A DNA stretch of 64,000 nt. Source: an uncultured Pontibacter sp. Lineage in GTDB: Bacteria; Bacteroidota; Bacteroidia; Cytophagales; Hymenobacteraceae. The position numbers were made by a program, and so were the translations under genes. The stretch covers positions 124,001-188,000 of the forward strand of contig NZ_CANLMZ010000003.1 in the NCBI RefSeq assembly GCF_947492645.1. Direction: 5' to 3'. Shown here in pieces: positions 27,130-35,058 of this stretch. A model generated the notes under the pieces. The model saw only the letters and a list, made by a program, of their open reading frames with translations. It ran no database searches and had not been told where the DNA came from. Within the stretch, counting starts at the first letter, position 1, and each line of letters opens with the position of its first letter.

Positions 27130-27637
27130 GGTTTTATACTTGTAGTTTGAGTTAGTGACTATACTGGCCAGCTCTGCCTTTCTTTTTGGCCGGCTGTTTA
27201 CCTATAGTCTTACTTGTCTATACTTATACTTTTTGCTACACTATCTGGCAAAGTGCTTCCTCCGTCTTACAGCCTATACTTTCATTTCTGGCTTTTTTGC
27301 TCTCCCAGGCCGGAAGGCCTCGCCTTTGCGCATCGCCCTGTTTATTGAAAGCTGTCTCCGCGCTGCTCCGGCTGCCCTGCGGGCACCGCAACAATAGAAG
27401 GCGCGCAACACAAAGGCTGGATGTATGAATTCTTCGCAGGCAGCTTCTACAACTGGTTGGCTTGGGTTTTCCTCTTCGGAGGGGCTGGGGTGGGTTTATA
27501 CCTTCGTAGAGACAGGTCGCGACCTGTCCAAGGAACGGCAGCAGCTATGACCCTTATACTTTGGTTAAAGCGACAGCAACAATTCCCCAGCTCGCAGCGG
27601 CAGGGCTGGTTAGTCCCGGAGCTGAATAATTTAGAAT
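27130..27637. other. Intergenic region with a REP-like palindrome
   Basis: About 500 bases, GC-rich in the middle. Contains three TTATACTT octamers (27130s, 27220s, 27550s) and an 18-bp palindrome at 27511-27528. Short frames in it lack any recognisable protein and I do not call a gene. Confidence 0.5.
27511..27528. repeat. REP-like palindrome
   Basis: GACAGGTCGCGACCTGTC is a perfect 18-bp palindrome preceded by GTAGA. Intergenic GTAGAGAC...GTCTCTAC palindromes are familiar dispersed repeats in Bacteroidota and cyanobacteria; only the left flank fits fully here. A single copy is in the window. Confidence 0.5.
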
Positions 27638-28249
27638 TTACTTAACCAAATGCTTTAACGGCTTGCAATTTTCTTTCACGCTAGCCCCTATCACCTGTCC
27701 ATCGTGGCTAAACTCCAGGTGGCAGCATTCCATAAACAAAGCTTTTAGTTTTTCGCGCCCACGTTGCACCCTGGATTTTGCACCGGAGTATGAAATACCT
27801 AAACGCTCGGCAATTTCTTTCTGGCTTACTTCTTCCAGTTCGCTCAGGCGTAGTGCTTCGGCATATTCTGAGGGCAAAAGAGCAATGAGTGGCTCTACCA
27901 GGGCTTCTACATCATGGCGGGTTTCATCAGGCAACTCTCCCTCCGTTAACTCCAGATCAGCTATATTTTCGCGGCGGCTGTTCTCCCTGAAAAAGTCGTA
28001 CACAGCATTGCGCGTAATCTGGTACAGCCATGCTTTTGTGTTTTTCACCTCCTGCAGCTGTTCGCAGTTCTTGTAAACTTTCAGGTAAAGCTGCTGCAGT
28101 ATGTCGTTAGCCTCGTCTTTATCTACAATCCGTTTTCGAACAAAGCCTTTTAGCTGAGCTTCGTAGGCCAGAAACACAGGTGCCACCGCAGAGCAACTGT
28201 CAGCGGCGGGGCTAAGGTTATCGTTGGGAGTGGTGCAGCAGTTTTCCAT
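27638..28249 (-). CDS. sigZ: RNA polymerase sigma factor SigZ
   Basis: 203-residue ECF-type sigma factor. Region 2 is seen in FVRKRIVDKDEANDILQQLYLKVYKN and KNTKAWLYQITRNAVYDFFR; region 4 in LPSEYAEALRLSELEEVSQKEIAERLGISYSGAKSRVQRGREKLK. The C terminus adds a Cys-containing extension (MECCHLEF...GASVKENCKP) typical of SigZ, and the N terminus has a CC pair. The cysteines may bind metal or sense redox state (inference). No anti-sigma gene is adjacent. It lies 91 bases downstream of the ArsI/CadI-like gene on the same strand. Confidence 0.88.
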   Translation of the reverse strand: MENCCTTPNDNLSPAADSCSAVAPVFLAYEAQLKGFVRKRIVDKDEANDILQQLYLKVYKNCEQLQEVKNTKAWLYQITRNAVYDFFRENSRRENIADLELTEGELPDETRHDVEALVEPLIALLPSEYAEALRLSELEEVSQKEIAERLGISYSGAKSRVQRGREKLKALFMECCHLEFSHDGQVIGASVKENCKPLKHLVK

Positions 28250-28340
28250 ACTTAAATAAACGAAAAATACTGAAATAATGCAGCAGCGACAGGTATAAAA
28301 TACACCTGCCGCTAACGCTACAACTATGTTTTATTTTGTA

Positions 28341-28760
28341 CTAAATGGCTGCTGTTTCTGGCTTTGCGGTTCTGGCATTTGCGCCTTCGCCGTATATGGT
28401 GGCTTCTCCAAAAGTATAGAACGCTTCCCAATCCACGCCCTGCGGGTCTGTTATCCAGGATTTTTCGGACTTAGCGTAGCAGCAGGTGCATTTTCCTTCT
28501 TCTCTTATCTTGCCTTTGGCTTCTTTTAAACGGCTGTATACTTCGGCTAATTCTTCCTCGCTTTCAGCTTGTATACCCAAGTGCTCAATGCCCGCATTCT
28601 CGGGGTGTAGCGAAATGGCAAAGTTAATTCTTGGGTCCTCCAGCATCCACTTGGCATAATCTTCTTTATGCACGGTAGGCGTAGTGCCAAACAAAGCAGT
28701 ATAAAAAGCTACAGACTCGTCCAGCTCTTTTACTCTTACATTAACGTGAAATCTTTTCAT
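28341..28760 (-). CDS. ArsI/CadI-family VOC metalloenzyme
   Basis: 139 residues, VOC fold. H5 (FHVNVRV), H60 (IEHLGIQ) and E112 (VDWEAFY) occupy the usual metal positions. A cysteine cluster C91, C93, C94 (KCTCCYAKSEKSWITDPQG) is the ArsI hallmark, in which vicinal cysteines bind trivalent organoarsenicals before C-As bond cleavage. Iron-dependent organoarsenical lyase activity or cadmium-induced binding is therefore possible. No arsR or arsenite exporter lies nearby, so the substrate is uncertain. Confidence 0.85.
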   Translation of the reverse strand: MKRFHVNVRVKELDESVAFYTALFGTTPTVHKEDYAKWMLEDPRINFAISLHPENAGIEHLGIQAESEEELAEVYSRLKEAKGKIREEGKCTCCYAKSEKSWITDPQGVDWEAFYTFGEATIYGEGANARTAKPETAAI

Positions 28761-28814
28761 GGCTTATCTTCTTTAAGGATTTTCTTTTAGATTACACCTT
28801 GATGACGGAGCCAC

Positions 28815-28860
28815 TCTTAAAAAGACGCAGCCCTTTGCAAAAAATTTACAAAGGGCTGCG
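28815..28860 (-). terminator. Rho-independent terminator after DUF3857 gene
   Basis: 12-bp arms (28826-28837 and 28849-28860), 11-nt loop, and a T5 run on the minus strand after the stem. The stop codon of the gene at 28889 is 28 bases away. Confidence 0.88.
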
Positions 28861-28888
28861 CGATTGAAGAAATACGATAAAGTTTCCG

Positions 28889-30790
28889 CTATGGAATGTT
28901 TTTTACAAACACGACCTGTTGGGTATCGCCCTTGATTATCTGATTCATAAACTCCAGGTATTTCGGGTACAGCTCTTTGCTGTAGCGCCCCTTATCCATT
29001 TGAAGAACGCGTACATAAGCCACATTTTGTCCATCTACTTTTATACTTGTTCTGTATTCGCCAAACTTAGACTTAAACACAATGTCCTGGGGCTTATGCT
29101 CTAATGTATAGCCAACCGGCAACTCATACGTTATACTATCTACATCCAGGAACGACAGCGTACGGATCACATCTGTTTTACGATTCTCTAAAGGCTCAGG
29201 AGCGTAGGACCACTTGTTCATCAGGTTAGTGGTTAAGAACATGCGCTTCCCGCTAATGGTAGCACTCTGCCGAAGGTCCAGTTCCAGTTTCTCTGTCACA
29301 GAGGGCAGCTTGGCCTTCTTTTGTTCTAGTGTAAAATTGGTGATCTCAAAAGATGGTAACTTAGTCTGCTGATAGATCCATTTTCGCTGCTCATCAGGTT
29401 TAAGGTTATGTAATACATCGCTGCGCGACTCCTGCTGAAGCCCCGTGTATAGCGTAGTTACTGACGCCTTGCCATTTCCTTTTTCGTCCAGTTTTACCTT
29501 TACAGCACGACGCTGCACGTTATCGGTGGCAGTATAATCCGGCGTTTTTATCAGCTTACCTCCCTCTGGCGTTATCAACAAAGCGTGTCGGCCACCTGTG
29601 TGGCTGCCTGCATAGCCTGCTGCCACATTCTGGCTCGTGCACTCCAGCCAAATAGTATCGTTGGCAGTAGGCACATAAAGCACCACGTGGTTAAACTGGC
29701 TGCTCGGGAAATCAGTTAGGATATCAGACTCCCCACCACCTGCACGTATCAGCGCCTGGTACGAATTAACGCCTACTGTTTTAAGCATGGCCTGCGTGTA
29801 ATTCGTTAAGGCTTTGCAGTCGCCGTAGCCCTTGGTATCTACAAAACTGGCCTCAAATGGCTGCCATCCTCCTATTCCTAATTGTATAGATACATAGCGT
29901 GTTTTACTTTGCAGGTAATCATACACTTTCTCTATCTTTTCTTCGGGGGTTTTAGTTCCCGCTACCATGGCTTGCAGCTTCTGTGCAGTTTCGGCTGGCA
30001 GCACATCACGCCCCTGGTTTAGCTTATCGATAAATTGGCCGTAGCTCTTCCAGCTTTCCATGTTGCCCTGGTAACCGTCTACCTCAAACACAGTCGGAGC
30101 AGTTCTTACCAAGGGTACCATGTCTTTTAAATCCGGCCCATAAGGCTCTTCTCTAACCGGCTCCAGGTTCTTTACCTGCCACAGGTATACATCATGTGTT
30201 GCAGTAGCCTCCTGTTTTACCTTTTCCGGGAGGTTAGCCTCGTGGTAGCGCAGCTTCATTCCCTTGGGCATCTCTACCCGCAGAAAAGCATTCTCCACCG
30301 ACAGGTTCTCTTCATCTAAGGGGTACCACGTTGGGTAAAACATCAGGTTTTTAGATATTTTCTGATATTCGTACTCTACCGTGAAAGGGTAAACAGGCAT
30401 ACTTAGGTTGGCGATTTTTATCCTGTTATCATCAAACAAGGAGGCATCAGACACGGCGCTCACATCTTTGATATCGCTGTTTTTAAGTTGCTTTACCTTT
30501 TTGCCATTTGCATCATAAAGCGTACCCTTTATATAAGATACTTTGCTAAGCTTATCGTAGGGTATGTACAGTTTGGCGCGGTGCTCGCCATTGGCATTAA
30601 GTATGGTAATGGTTGTTTTGAAAGTGGTGGTGGCGCTGTTGATGGCCGTAACTGTAAAAACTGTTTCTTCGGAACGAATAATAGCATTCGATTTTTGCTT
30701 TGCTTTATCATCGGCATTACCTGCAGCCATACTTCCGGGTACATATAGCAAGCTCACCAAAAGAAGGGCTAATGTGTAGACGTGTTTCAT
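28889..30790 (-). CDS. DUF3857 / transglutaminase-like secreted protein
   Basis: 633 residues with a signal peptide (ending GSMAAG). Residues about 45-240 are the DUF3857 beta domain. Next is a transglutaminase core, with KTRYVSIQLGIGGWQPF and GYGDCKALTNYTQAML (the catalytic Cys about residue 325) followed by a His region (FNHVVLYVP). The C-terminal 180 residues form a further beta domain. Function in Bacteroidota is unproven; peptide bond or crosslink chemistry at the surface is expected. The related protein at 30884-32848 lies upstream on the same strand, separated by a strong hairpin. Confidence 0.88.
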   Translation of the reverse strand: MKHVYTLALLLVSLLYVPGSMAAGNADDKAKQKSNAIIRSEETVFTVTAINSATTTFKTTITILNANGEHRAKLYIPYDKLSKVSYIKGTLYDANGKKVKQLKNSDIKDVSAVSDASLFDDNRIKIANLSMPVYPFTVEYEYQKISKNLMFYPTWYPLDEENLSVENAFLRVEMPKGMKLRYHEANLPEKVKQEATATHDVYLWQVKNLEPVREEPYGPDLKDMVPLVRTAPTVFEVDGYQGNMESWKSYGQFIDKLNQGRDVLPAETAQKLQAMVAGTKTPEEKIEKVYDYLQSKTRYVSIQLGIGGWQPFEASFVDTKGYGDCKALTNYTQAMLKTVGVNSYQALIRAGGGESDILTDFPSSQFNHVVLYVPTANDTIWLECTSQNVAAGYAGSHTGGRHALLITPEGGKLIKTPDYTATDNVQRRAVKVKLDEKGNGKASVTTLYTGLQQESRSDVLHNLKPDEQRKWIYQQTKLPSFEITNFTLEQKKAKLPSVTEKLELDLRQSATISGKRMFLTTNLMNKWSYAPEPLENRKTDVIRTLSFLDVDSITYELPVGYTLEHKPQDIVFKSKFGEYRTSIKVDGQNVAYVRVLQMDKGRYSKELYPKYLEFMNQIIKGDTQQVVFVKNIP

Positions 30791-30816
30791 ATCTTGGAGT
30801 ATTAAATTTATACTTT

Positions 30817-30864
30817 ATGCATAATGCCTTTTACAGTAATGTTACTGTAAAAGGCATTATGCAT
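30817..30864. terminator. Long perfect hairpin between the two DUF3857 genes
   Basis: 23-bp perfect arms (30817-30839 and 30842-30864) with a 2-nt loop, 19 bases after the stop of the upstream gene. On the minus strand it is followed by AAAGTATAAA rather than a T run, so it may act as terminator, processing site or mRNA stabiliser. Confidence 0.75.
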
Positions 30865-30883
30865 CTGTTGGCTTTGTTTCTGA

Positions 30884-32848
30884 TTAATTACTTGCTGAGG
30901 ATTTTTTGATCACTATCTGCTCTGCATGTTTAGCAACAATCTGGTTGTAAAACTCTTTCAACATAGGGTACTCCGGGGCAAAGAACACAGCTTTGTTTAT
31001 ATTGATCTTACTCATTACCTGTATCTGATTGCCCTGCTTTTCTACCAGGTACATAAAGCGGCCGTGCCCTTCAGGTAAATTCACAGCTACATTTTTTGGT
31101 GCTTCATCAATTTCGTAACCTTCTGGTATGGTAAAGCTGCAAATAAATGTTTCATCTATTGGCGTAGCAAAATCAACAGGGTAAATGCGCTCTTCCAGCT
31201 TAAACGGGTTTTCTTTTTCGCCGTGCCCCATCAGCGGGTTAAGGTAAATCACATCGTTAATATGGCCGCTGCCGCTTGCTGTTAAATCATAAGTAATATC
31301 GAGGGCCTTATCAACATCTTTCAGGTTACTGATTTGAGGTTTGCCTACTTTTAAGTTTCCTACTTCCTTGGCCAACTTCTCCATATACTTGTCTTCGCCA
31401 TCTTCCAATATCGATTTGCGCATGTACAAGGCATTGTACCCACCAGCCGATTCTTTACCGGTGCCTTTCATTTCACCGTCTTTGGCAATGGTTAAGTTGG
31501 CGCTAAATAGCTTCGTGTATTTAGAAGCAGGGGTAATATTAACCCAACGCTGATCATTTTTCTTGATAAGTCTGCCGATACCGTTAAGGCACCTTACAGG
31601 CAGCATCCCTGCCGGCAAAAGCGGCTCTGTTGCATCAAGTAAAAATTCTTTCTCCCCGATTTTAACGTGCGATACAACATAATTAAACTTCGTGATCATA
31701 GGCGGCCCCTGGCGTACCATTCCATTTTCGCGGGTACTTAGCAATACTGGTGCTGCATCTAAACCTGCCTCCAATAACATGGATGTCATAAGCAGGTTTA
31801 TTTCTGCAGCGCTGCCTGTGCCTGCATCGTATACTTTACGGATGGGGTCTTTTGTGTAGATGCCATACTTACCGTTCCAGGTCATGCGCTTTTGCACTAA
31901 GCTGAAGATGGCATTCATCTGCTGCACAGGCTCTTTGTTGCCGGCCAGAACCGGGGCTAAATCTGCTTTAAAGAAGTTGCTTCGGTTTAGCTGTGTCCCA
32001 AAGTCCTCGTCCTGCAGCAGCTTTTTGGTAACATCGTCCCAATCGCCTGTCATGGTGCGGACAGGCTGGTTAGGGTACCTTATCCGCTCCAGCTCGAATT
32101 CTATTTTAGACTGATAATCGTTTAAGGTAGTAATGTATTTTTCGCTTTTTAAGGCAGGCACATCTTTCATAACCCAGTAGTACTCGCTGTTGAGCATGTT
32201 TGTCTGACTGTTACTGGAGTTGCTTTTCTTCGTATCATCCAGAGCTAAATAGCCCTGCATCAAAAATTTATAATCATAATACTCTGGTATTTCGGCGCGA
32301 TACTCGCTGTATACCGTTGGGATAGAATGCTGAAATTCCCACTCACGCATCGTATAAATAAAGTCAGAATGGACTGTGTAGTTTATGTCCAGCACAGAGC
32401 CCTCTTTTACATTAGGTAAAGTAAACTTCTTCAGATACCTGTTATCTGTCTGCTTTTCATCAAACACATCTTTCGACTCCAGCTTATCTTTTTGCTCTTT
32501 GCCGTCTACTAAGTTAAAGGTGTAGGCTTTTATGTTAGACACCCGTTCTTTTGTAGTGCCTTGTATATAATATGGCACCGACACGTTTGCCCAATCGTAA
32601 CCGGATTTCTTTAGAATTTTGATACGAATATGACGTTCGAACACTACCTGAACATTGTTGTTGAAGGCAAATTTGGTTCTGCCAAAATCATAAAGTATAA
32701 CAGCCGATGCACTCGTGTCCTTGGCATATGACTTCATGGTAAGTTCGGCTTCGTCAACCTTGCCAAACTTTTTAGGAGAGCCTTGAGAGTAACCTGAAAG
32801 ACAAATTAAGAGCAAGAAAGAAATGAGGGTAAAAGTTTTAGCTTTCAT
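30884..32848 (-). CDS. DUF3857 secreted protein with transglutaminase-like domain
   Basis: 654 residues from the ATG giving MKAKTFTLIS; a TTG two codons upstream is less likely. The signal peptide ends GYSQG. The DUF3857 domain occupies about 60-260 (VFERHIRIKILKKSGYDWANVSVPYY, EGSVLDINYTVHSDF). The transglutaminase-like region (about 300-420) reads AEINLLMTSMLLEAGLDAAPVLLSTRENG. The catalytic Cys seen in the neighbour (GDCK) is absent: TGSAAEINLL stands in its place. This copy is thus probably not a cysteine transglutaminase, and may bind rather than cut. The two genes look like an old duplication. Confidence 0.85.
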   Translation of the reverse strand: MKAKTFTLISFLLLICLSGYSQGSPKKFGKVDEAELTMKSYAKDTSASAVILYDFGRTKFAFNNNVQVVFERHIRIKILKKSGYDWANVSVPYYIQGTTKERVSNIKAYTFNLVDGKEQKDKLESKDVFDEKQTDNRYLKKFTLPNVKEGSVLDINYTVHSDFIYTMREWEFQHSIPTVYSEYRAEIPEYYDYKFLMQGYLALDDTKKSNSSNSQTNMLNSEYYWVMKDVPALKSEKYITTLNDYQSKIEFELERIRYPNQPVRTMTGDWDDVTKKLLQDEDFGTQLNRSNFFKADLAPVLAGNKEPVQQMNAIFSLVQKRMTWNGKYGIYTKDPIRKVYDAGTGSAAEINLLMTSMLLEAGLDAAPVLLSTRENGMVRQGPPMITKFNYVVSHVKIGEKEFLLDATEPLLPAGMLPVRCLNGIGRLIKKNDQRWVNITPASKYTKLFSANLTIAKDGEMKGTGKESAGGYNALYMRKSILEDGEDKYMEKLAKEVGNLKVGKPQISNLKDVDKALDITYDLTASGSGHINDVIYLNPLMGHGEKENPFKLEERIYPVDFATPIDETFICSFTIPEGYEIDEAPKNVAVNLPEGHGRFMYLVEKQGNQIQVMSKININKAVFFAPEYPMLKEFYNQIVAKHAEQIVIKKSSASN

Positions 32849-33501
32849 AGGCAAATAGTATAAATGGTAAATTAAACTGCATGTTAAACCATGACTCTAT
32901 CCGCCCTAAAGATCCTTCAGAATATATAGATTCATATTTCAATCTATAAATAAACAGATATATTCCATTTTTGACAAATTAATACCCGAATTTTACCAAC
33001 ATAAAGTATAAATCCAACCGGCAGCATAACAAATGATGTACAAACGTAACTAACGGTTATAGCCCAGTCAGCCTCAGCAGCTTAACCCAAAGCCTCATCA
33101 GAAACCCTGATTGATTAACTTTATTTATACTTGTATTGATGCTGCTACCGACTGTTAAAGGATACCTGCAAGAGAAGCAAAGTATAAATACCGATACGAT
33201 GGCAAATTAACAGAAAAGGATAGTGAGTTGGTGAAGAGTGGCAACGGAGGGACATACCAGAGAGGTAGCTGTAACAGCTTATGCAATCTCAATCTACTCT
33301 CCATGGAACAGGAGTTCATTTGATTTTAGTCGAATTTCAGGATTATTAACCTAAAAGCGCAGGTTCTGTTGCAGTTTATTCTTAAAAAATAAACGCCAGG
33401 CTGCTAGCATGGCGCAAGTATAGGAATATACTGTAAAAAAGAAAAAAGAGGAGCGGCAGCAAAGGGTGTGGCAAGGTTTGGTGCTGTCGCTCCGCTTTAT
33501 A
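32849..33501. other. Large intergenic region
   Basis: About 650 bases without a credible gene on either strand. It holds three AAGTATAA/TTATACTT octamers, a small hairpin with 8-bp arms (32925-32932 and 32941-32948) and, at its right end, the terminator of the next gene. Confidence 0.55.
33437..33493 (-). terminator. Terminator after the 122-residue hypothetical gene
   Basis: About 12 paired bases with one wobble (33450-33461 and 33482-33493). On the minus strand the stem is followed by a T-rich run (complement of 33435-33449). Confidence 0.75.
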
Positions 33502-33870
33502 CTATAGGAAGGATGAATAATTTACTTTGTTTTTCCAGAAGTCACGGCAAGCCTCGCGTTGTTGCTCTATGAAAGTTGCGTCGCGTTTTAGTTCTTTCCA
33601 GTTACCCAAACCTAAGCGTTCACATAACCTGTAAAAGCTATCTCCCTGATTTTTTTGCCCTTTTACCTGCACCAGACTGCTAAGCAGGGGTCTGCCTTTT
33701 TTATACTCACTCTCTGATATTTCATCAATTACCTCTGTCAGCATTGATCTTTCGTATGAGTTTTCGAGATTAAGTCCTAGCTCGGCTTCGTAAATGAGGT
33801 TTTGGAAGGTCATCAGGTTAGCCCTGCCGCGAGCTACTTGAATGAGTTTCTTTCGTACGCGTGTGTTCAT
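33502..33870 (-). CDS. Hypothetical 122-residue protein
   Basis: A basic, helical, soluble protein: KKLIQVARGRANLMTFQNLIYEAELGLNLEN at the N terminus and RLCERLGLGNWKELKRDATFIEQQREACRDFWKN at the C terminus. No known motif. It stands alone with its own terminator. It may be an accessory gene; the function is unknown. Confidence 0.65.
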   Translation of the reverse strand: MNTRVRKKLIQVARGRANLMTFQNLIYEAELGLNLENSYERSMLTEVIDEISESEYKKGRPLLSSLVQVKGQKNQGDSFYRLCERLGLGNWKELKRDATFIEQQREACRDFWKNKVNYSSFL

Positions 33871-34039
33871 AATGTGAAAAACGGTTTAGAACAGGCAATT
33901 ACATGTAACAAGTTATGCGCTTGAAAATGTGGCCTATATAGTACAATTAAAGATATATATATTGTTTTAAACGTATTTCCGGGAGAAATAGTTTCAGAAG
34001 CGGTGCAATTTTGAAAGTATGAAACTAAGCTGCAGCAAC

Positions 34040-34825
34040 TTAGTTAGTTGGTTTGGCAGTAAGTGCGCGGGGTTGCTTCTCTGAAAGGTACTTCCAGTAG
34101 CGCTTTGGCACATGCCGTAAGTGCAGTTTTGGGTTTTTACGCTCCGGTATGTTTACATGATCAAAGTATACTTGCCACAGTTGTTTATACTTGTCTTCTT
34201 CCTCTGAAAAGGCATTTGCAGGTACTGTGCGCTGCTGCTGTGGCAGCTCCAGGTTAATGAGCGAAACCGTATGCAGATCGTAGTAGGCGCCATACTTGCG
34301 CTGTGTATCATAAATTGCCCACCGCTGGTCAGCGTAACGCTTCTCAAAGTGCTGAATTATCAGAGGGAGCACGTTAAAATCCGGAGAGATAGTGGCGTAG
34401 TATAAATTATCTTCTGTTTTCTGGAAACGGACAAATGCCTCCATACGGTGTTTTTCGCGGAACATTTGCTTGGCCACCTGCTGCACCTGCAACACACAAG
34501 GCGCCGCATAATTATCTTCTATGTTTTGATCTGTGCTAAAAACTAACTTAATGTAGCTAAAAATCAGCATCTCGAAGCCGGGTTGCTCCCATAGGTAAGT
34601 ATGGTATAAGGCCTTAAGCGCACTTACTGATAGCTTCTTCTGGAGGCCTTTCCATACCCTGCTCACCTTTTCTTCGTCGGTAGCAACGGCAATGGTTTGG
34701 CCAAACATGATGGGCTGTGCCAGCTGCTCCTGCTCTATGGCGGTAGGCCATGCCTTGCGCTCATAAGCCTCAAACACCACCGTCAGCAGTCCTTCAAAAG
34801 TGCCGTCATAAGTATAAAGACACAT
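34040..34825 (-). CDS. TIGR03915-family DNA metabolism protein
   Basis: 261 residues starting MCLYTYDGTFEGLLTVVFEAYERK, the family signature. HRMEAFVRFQKTEDNLYYATISPDFNVLPLI and QRWAIYDTQRKYGAYYD are further conserved blocks. In other genomes this protein, sometimes fused to a uracil-DNA-glycosylase-like domain, is always paired with the radical SAM protein of the kind encoded at 35059-36324. Here it is the third gene of the operon. The pairing suggests DNA base modification or repair; the reaction is not known. Confidence 0.9.
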   Translation of the reverse strand: MCLYTYDGTFEGLLTVVFEAYERKAWPTAIEQEQLAQPIMFGQTIAVATDEEKVSRVWKGLQKKLSVSALKALYHTYLWEQPGFEMLIFSYIKLVFSTDQNIEDNYAAPCVLQVQQVAKQMFREKHRMEAFVRFQKTEDNLYYATISPDFNVLPLIIQHFEKRYADQRWAIYDTQRKYGAYYDLHTVSLINLELPQQQRTVPANAFSEEEDKYKQLWQVYFDHVNIPERKNPKLHLRHVPKRYWKYLSEKQPRALTAKPTN

Positions 34826-34835
34826 AGCTTAGCTG

Positions 34836-35042
34836 TTACTGATGGTTGTTTGCGCTGTTCCTGCCTTTTTCGCCTGCCTCTGTCTGCATTCTGGCTGATA
34901 GGTTCTTAAGCTGCGGCACCAGCATGTTCAGTTTGCAGTAAAGGGATACGCGGGCTACTTTCTGGTTCTTTCTCATAACAATAACTTTTTTGGCTTGTAT
35001 GGTTGGTTTCGTATTAGCTGGTTTGTTTTTACTCGATGCCAT
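34836..35042 (-). CDS. Small basic protein inside the radical-SAM DNA module
   Basis: 68 residues, strongly basic (PANTKPTIQAKKVIVMRKNQKVARVSLYCKLNMLVPQL). The spacing is tight: 16 bases after the radical SAM gene and 10 before the TIGR03915 gene, on the same strand, which favours a real gene. A short N-terminal tail rich in Lys, Ser and Asn is followed by one helix. It could bind nucleic acid or bridge the two enzymes (inference). I do not recognise the family. Confidence 0.6.
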   Translation of the reverse strand: MASSKNKPANTKPTIQAKKVIVMRKNQKVARVSLYCKLNMLVPQLKNLSARMQTEAGEKGRNSANNHQ

Positions 35043-35058
35043 GGTACTAAACTTTATA

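Noticed and set aside
27421..27645. 74-codon frame on the plus strand
   Set aside because: It runs through the REP-like palindrome, overlaps the end of sigZ and shows no protein-like pattern.
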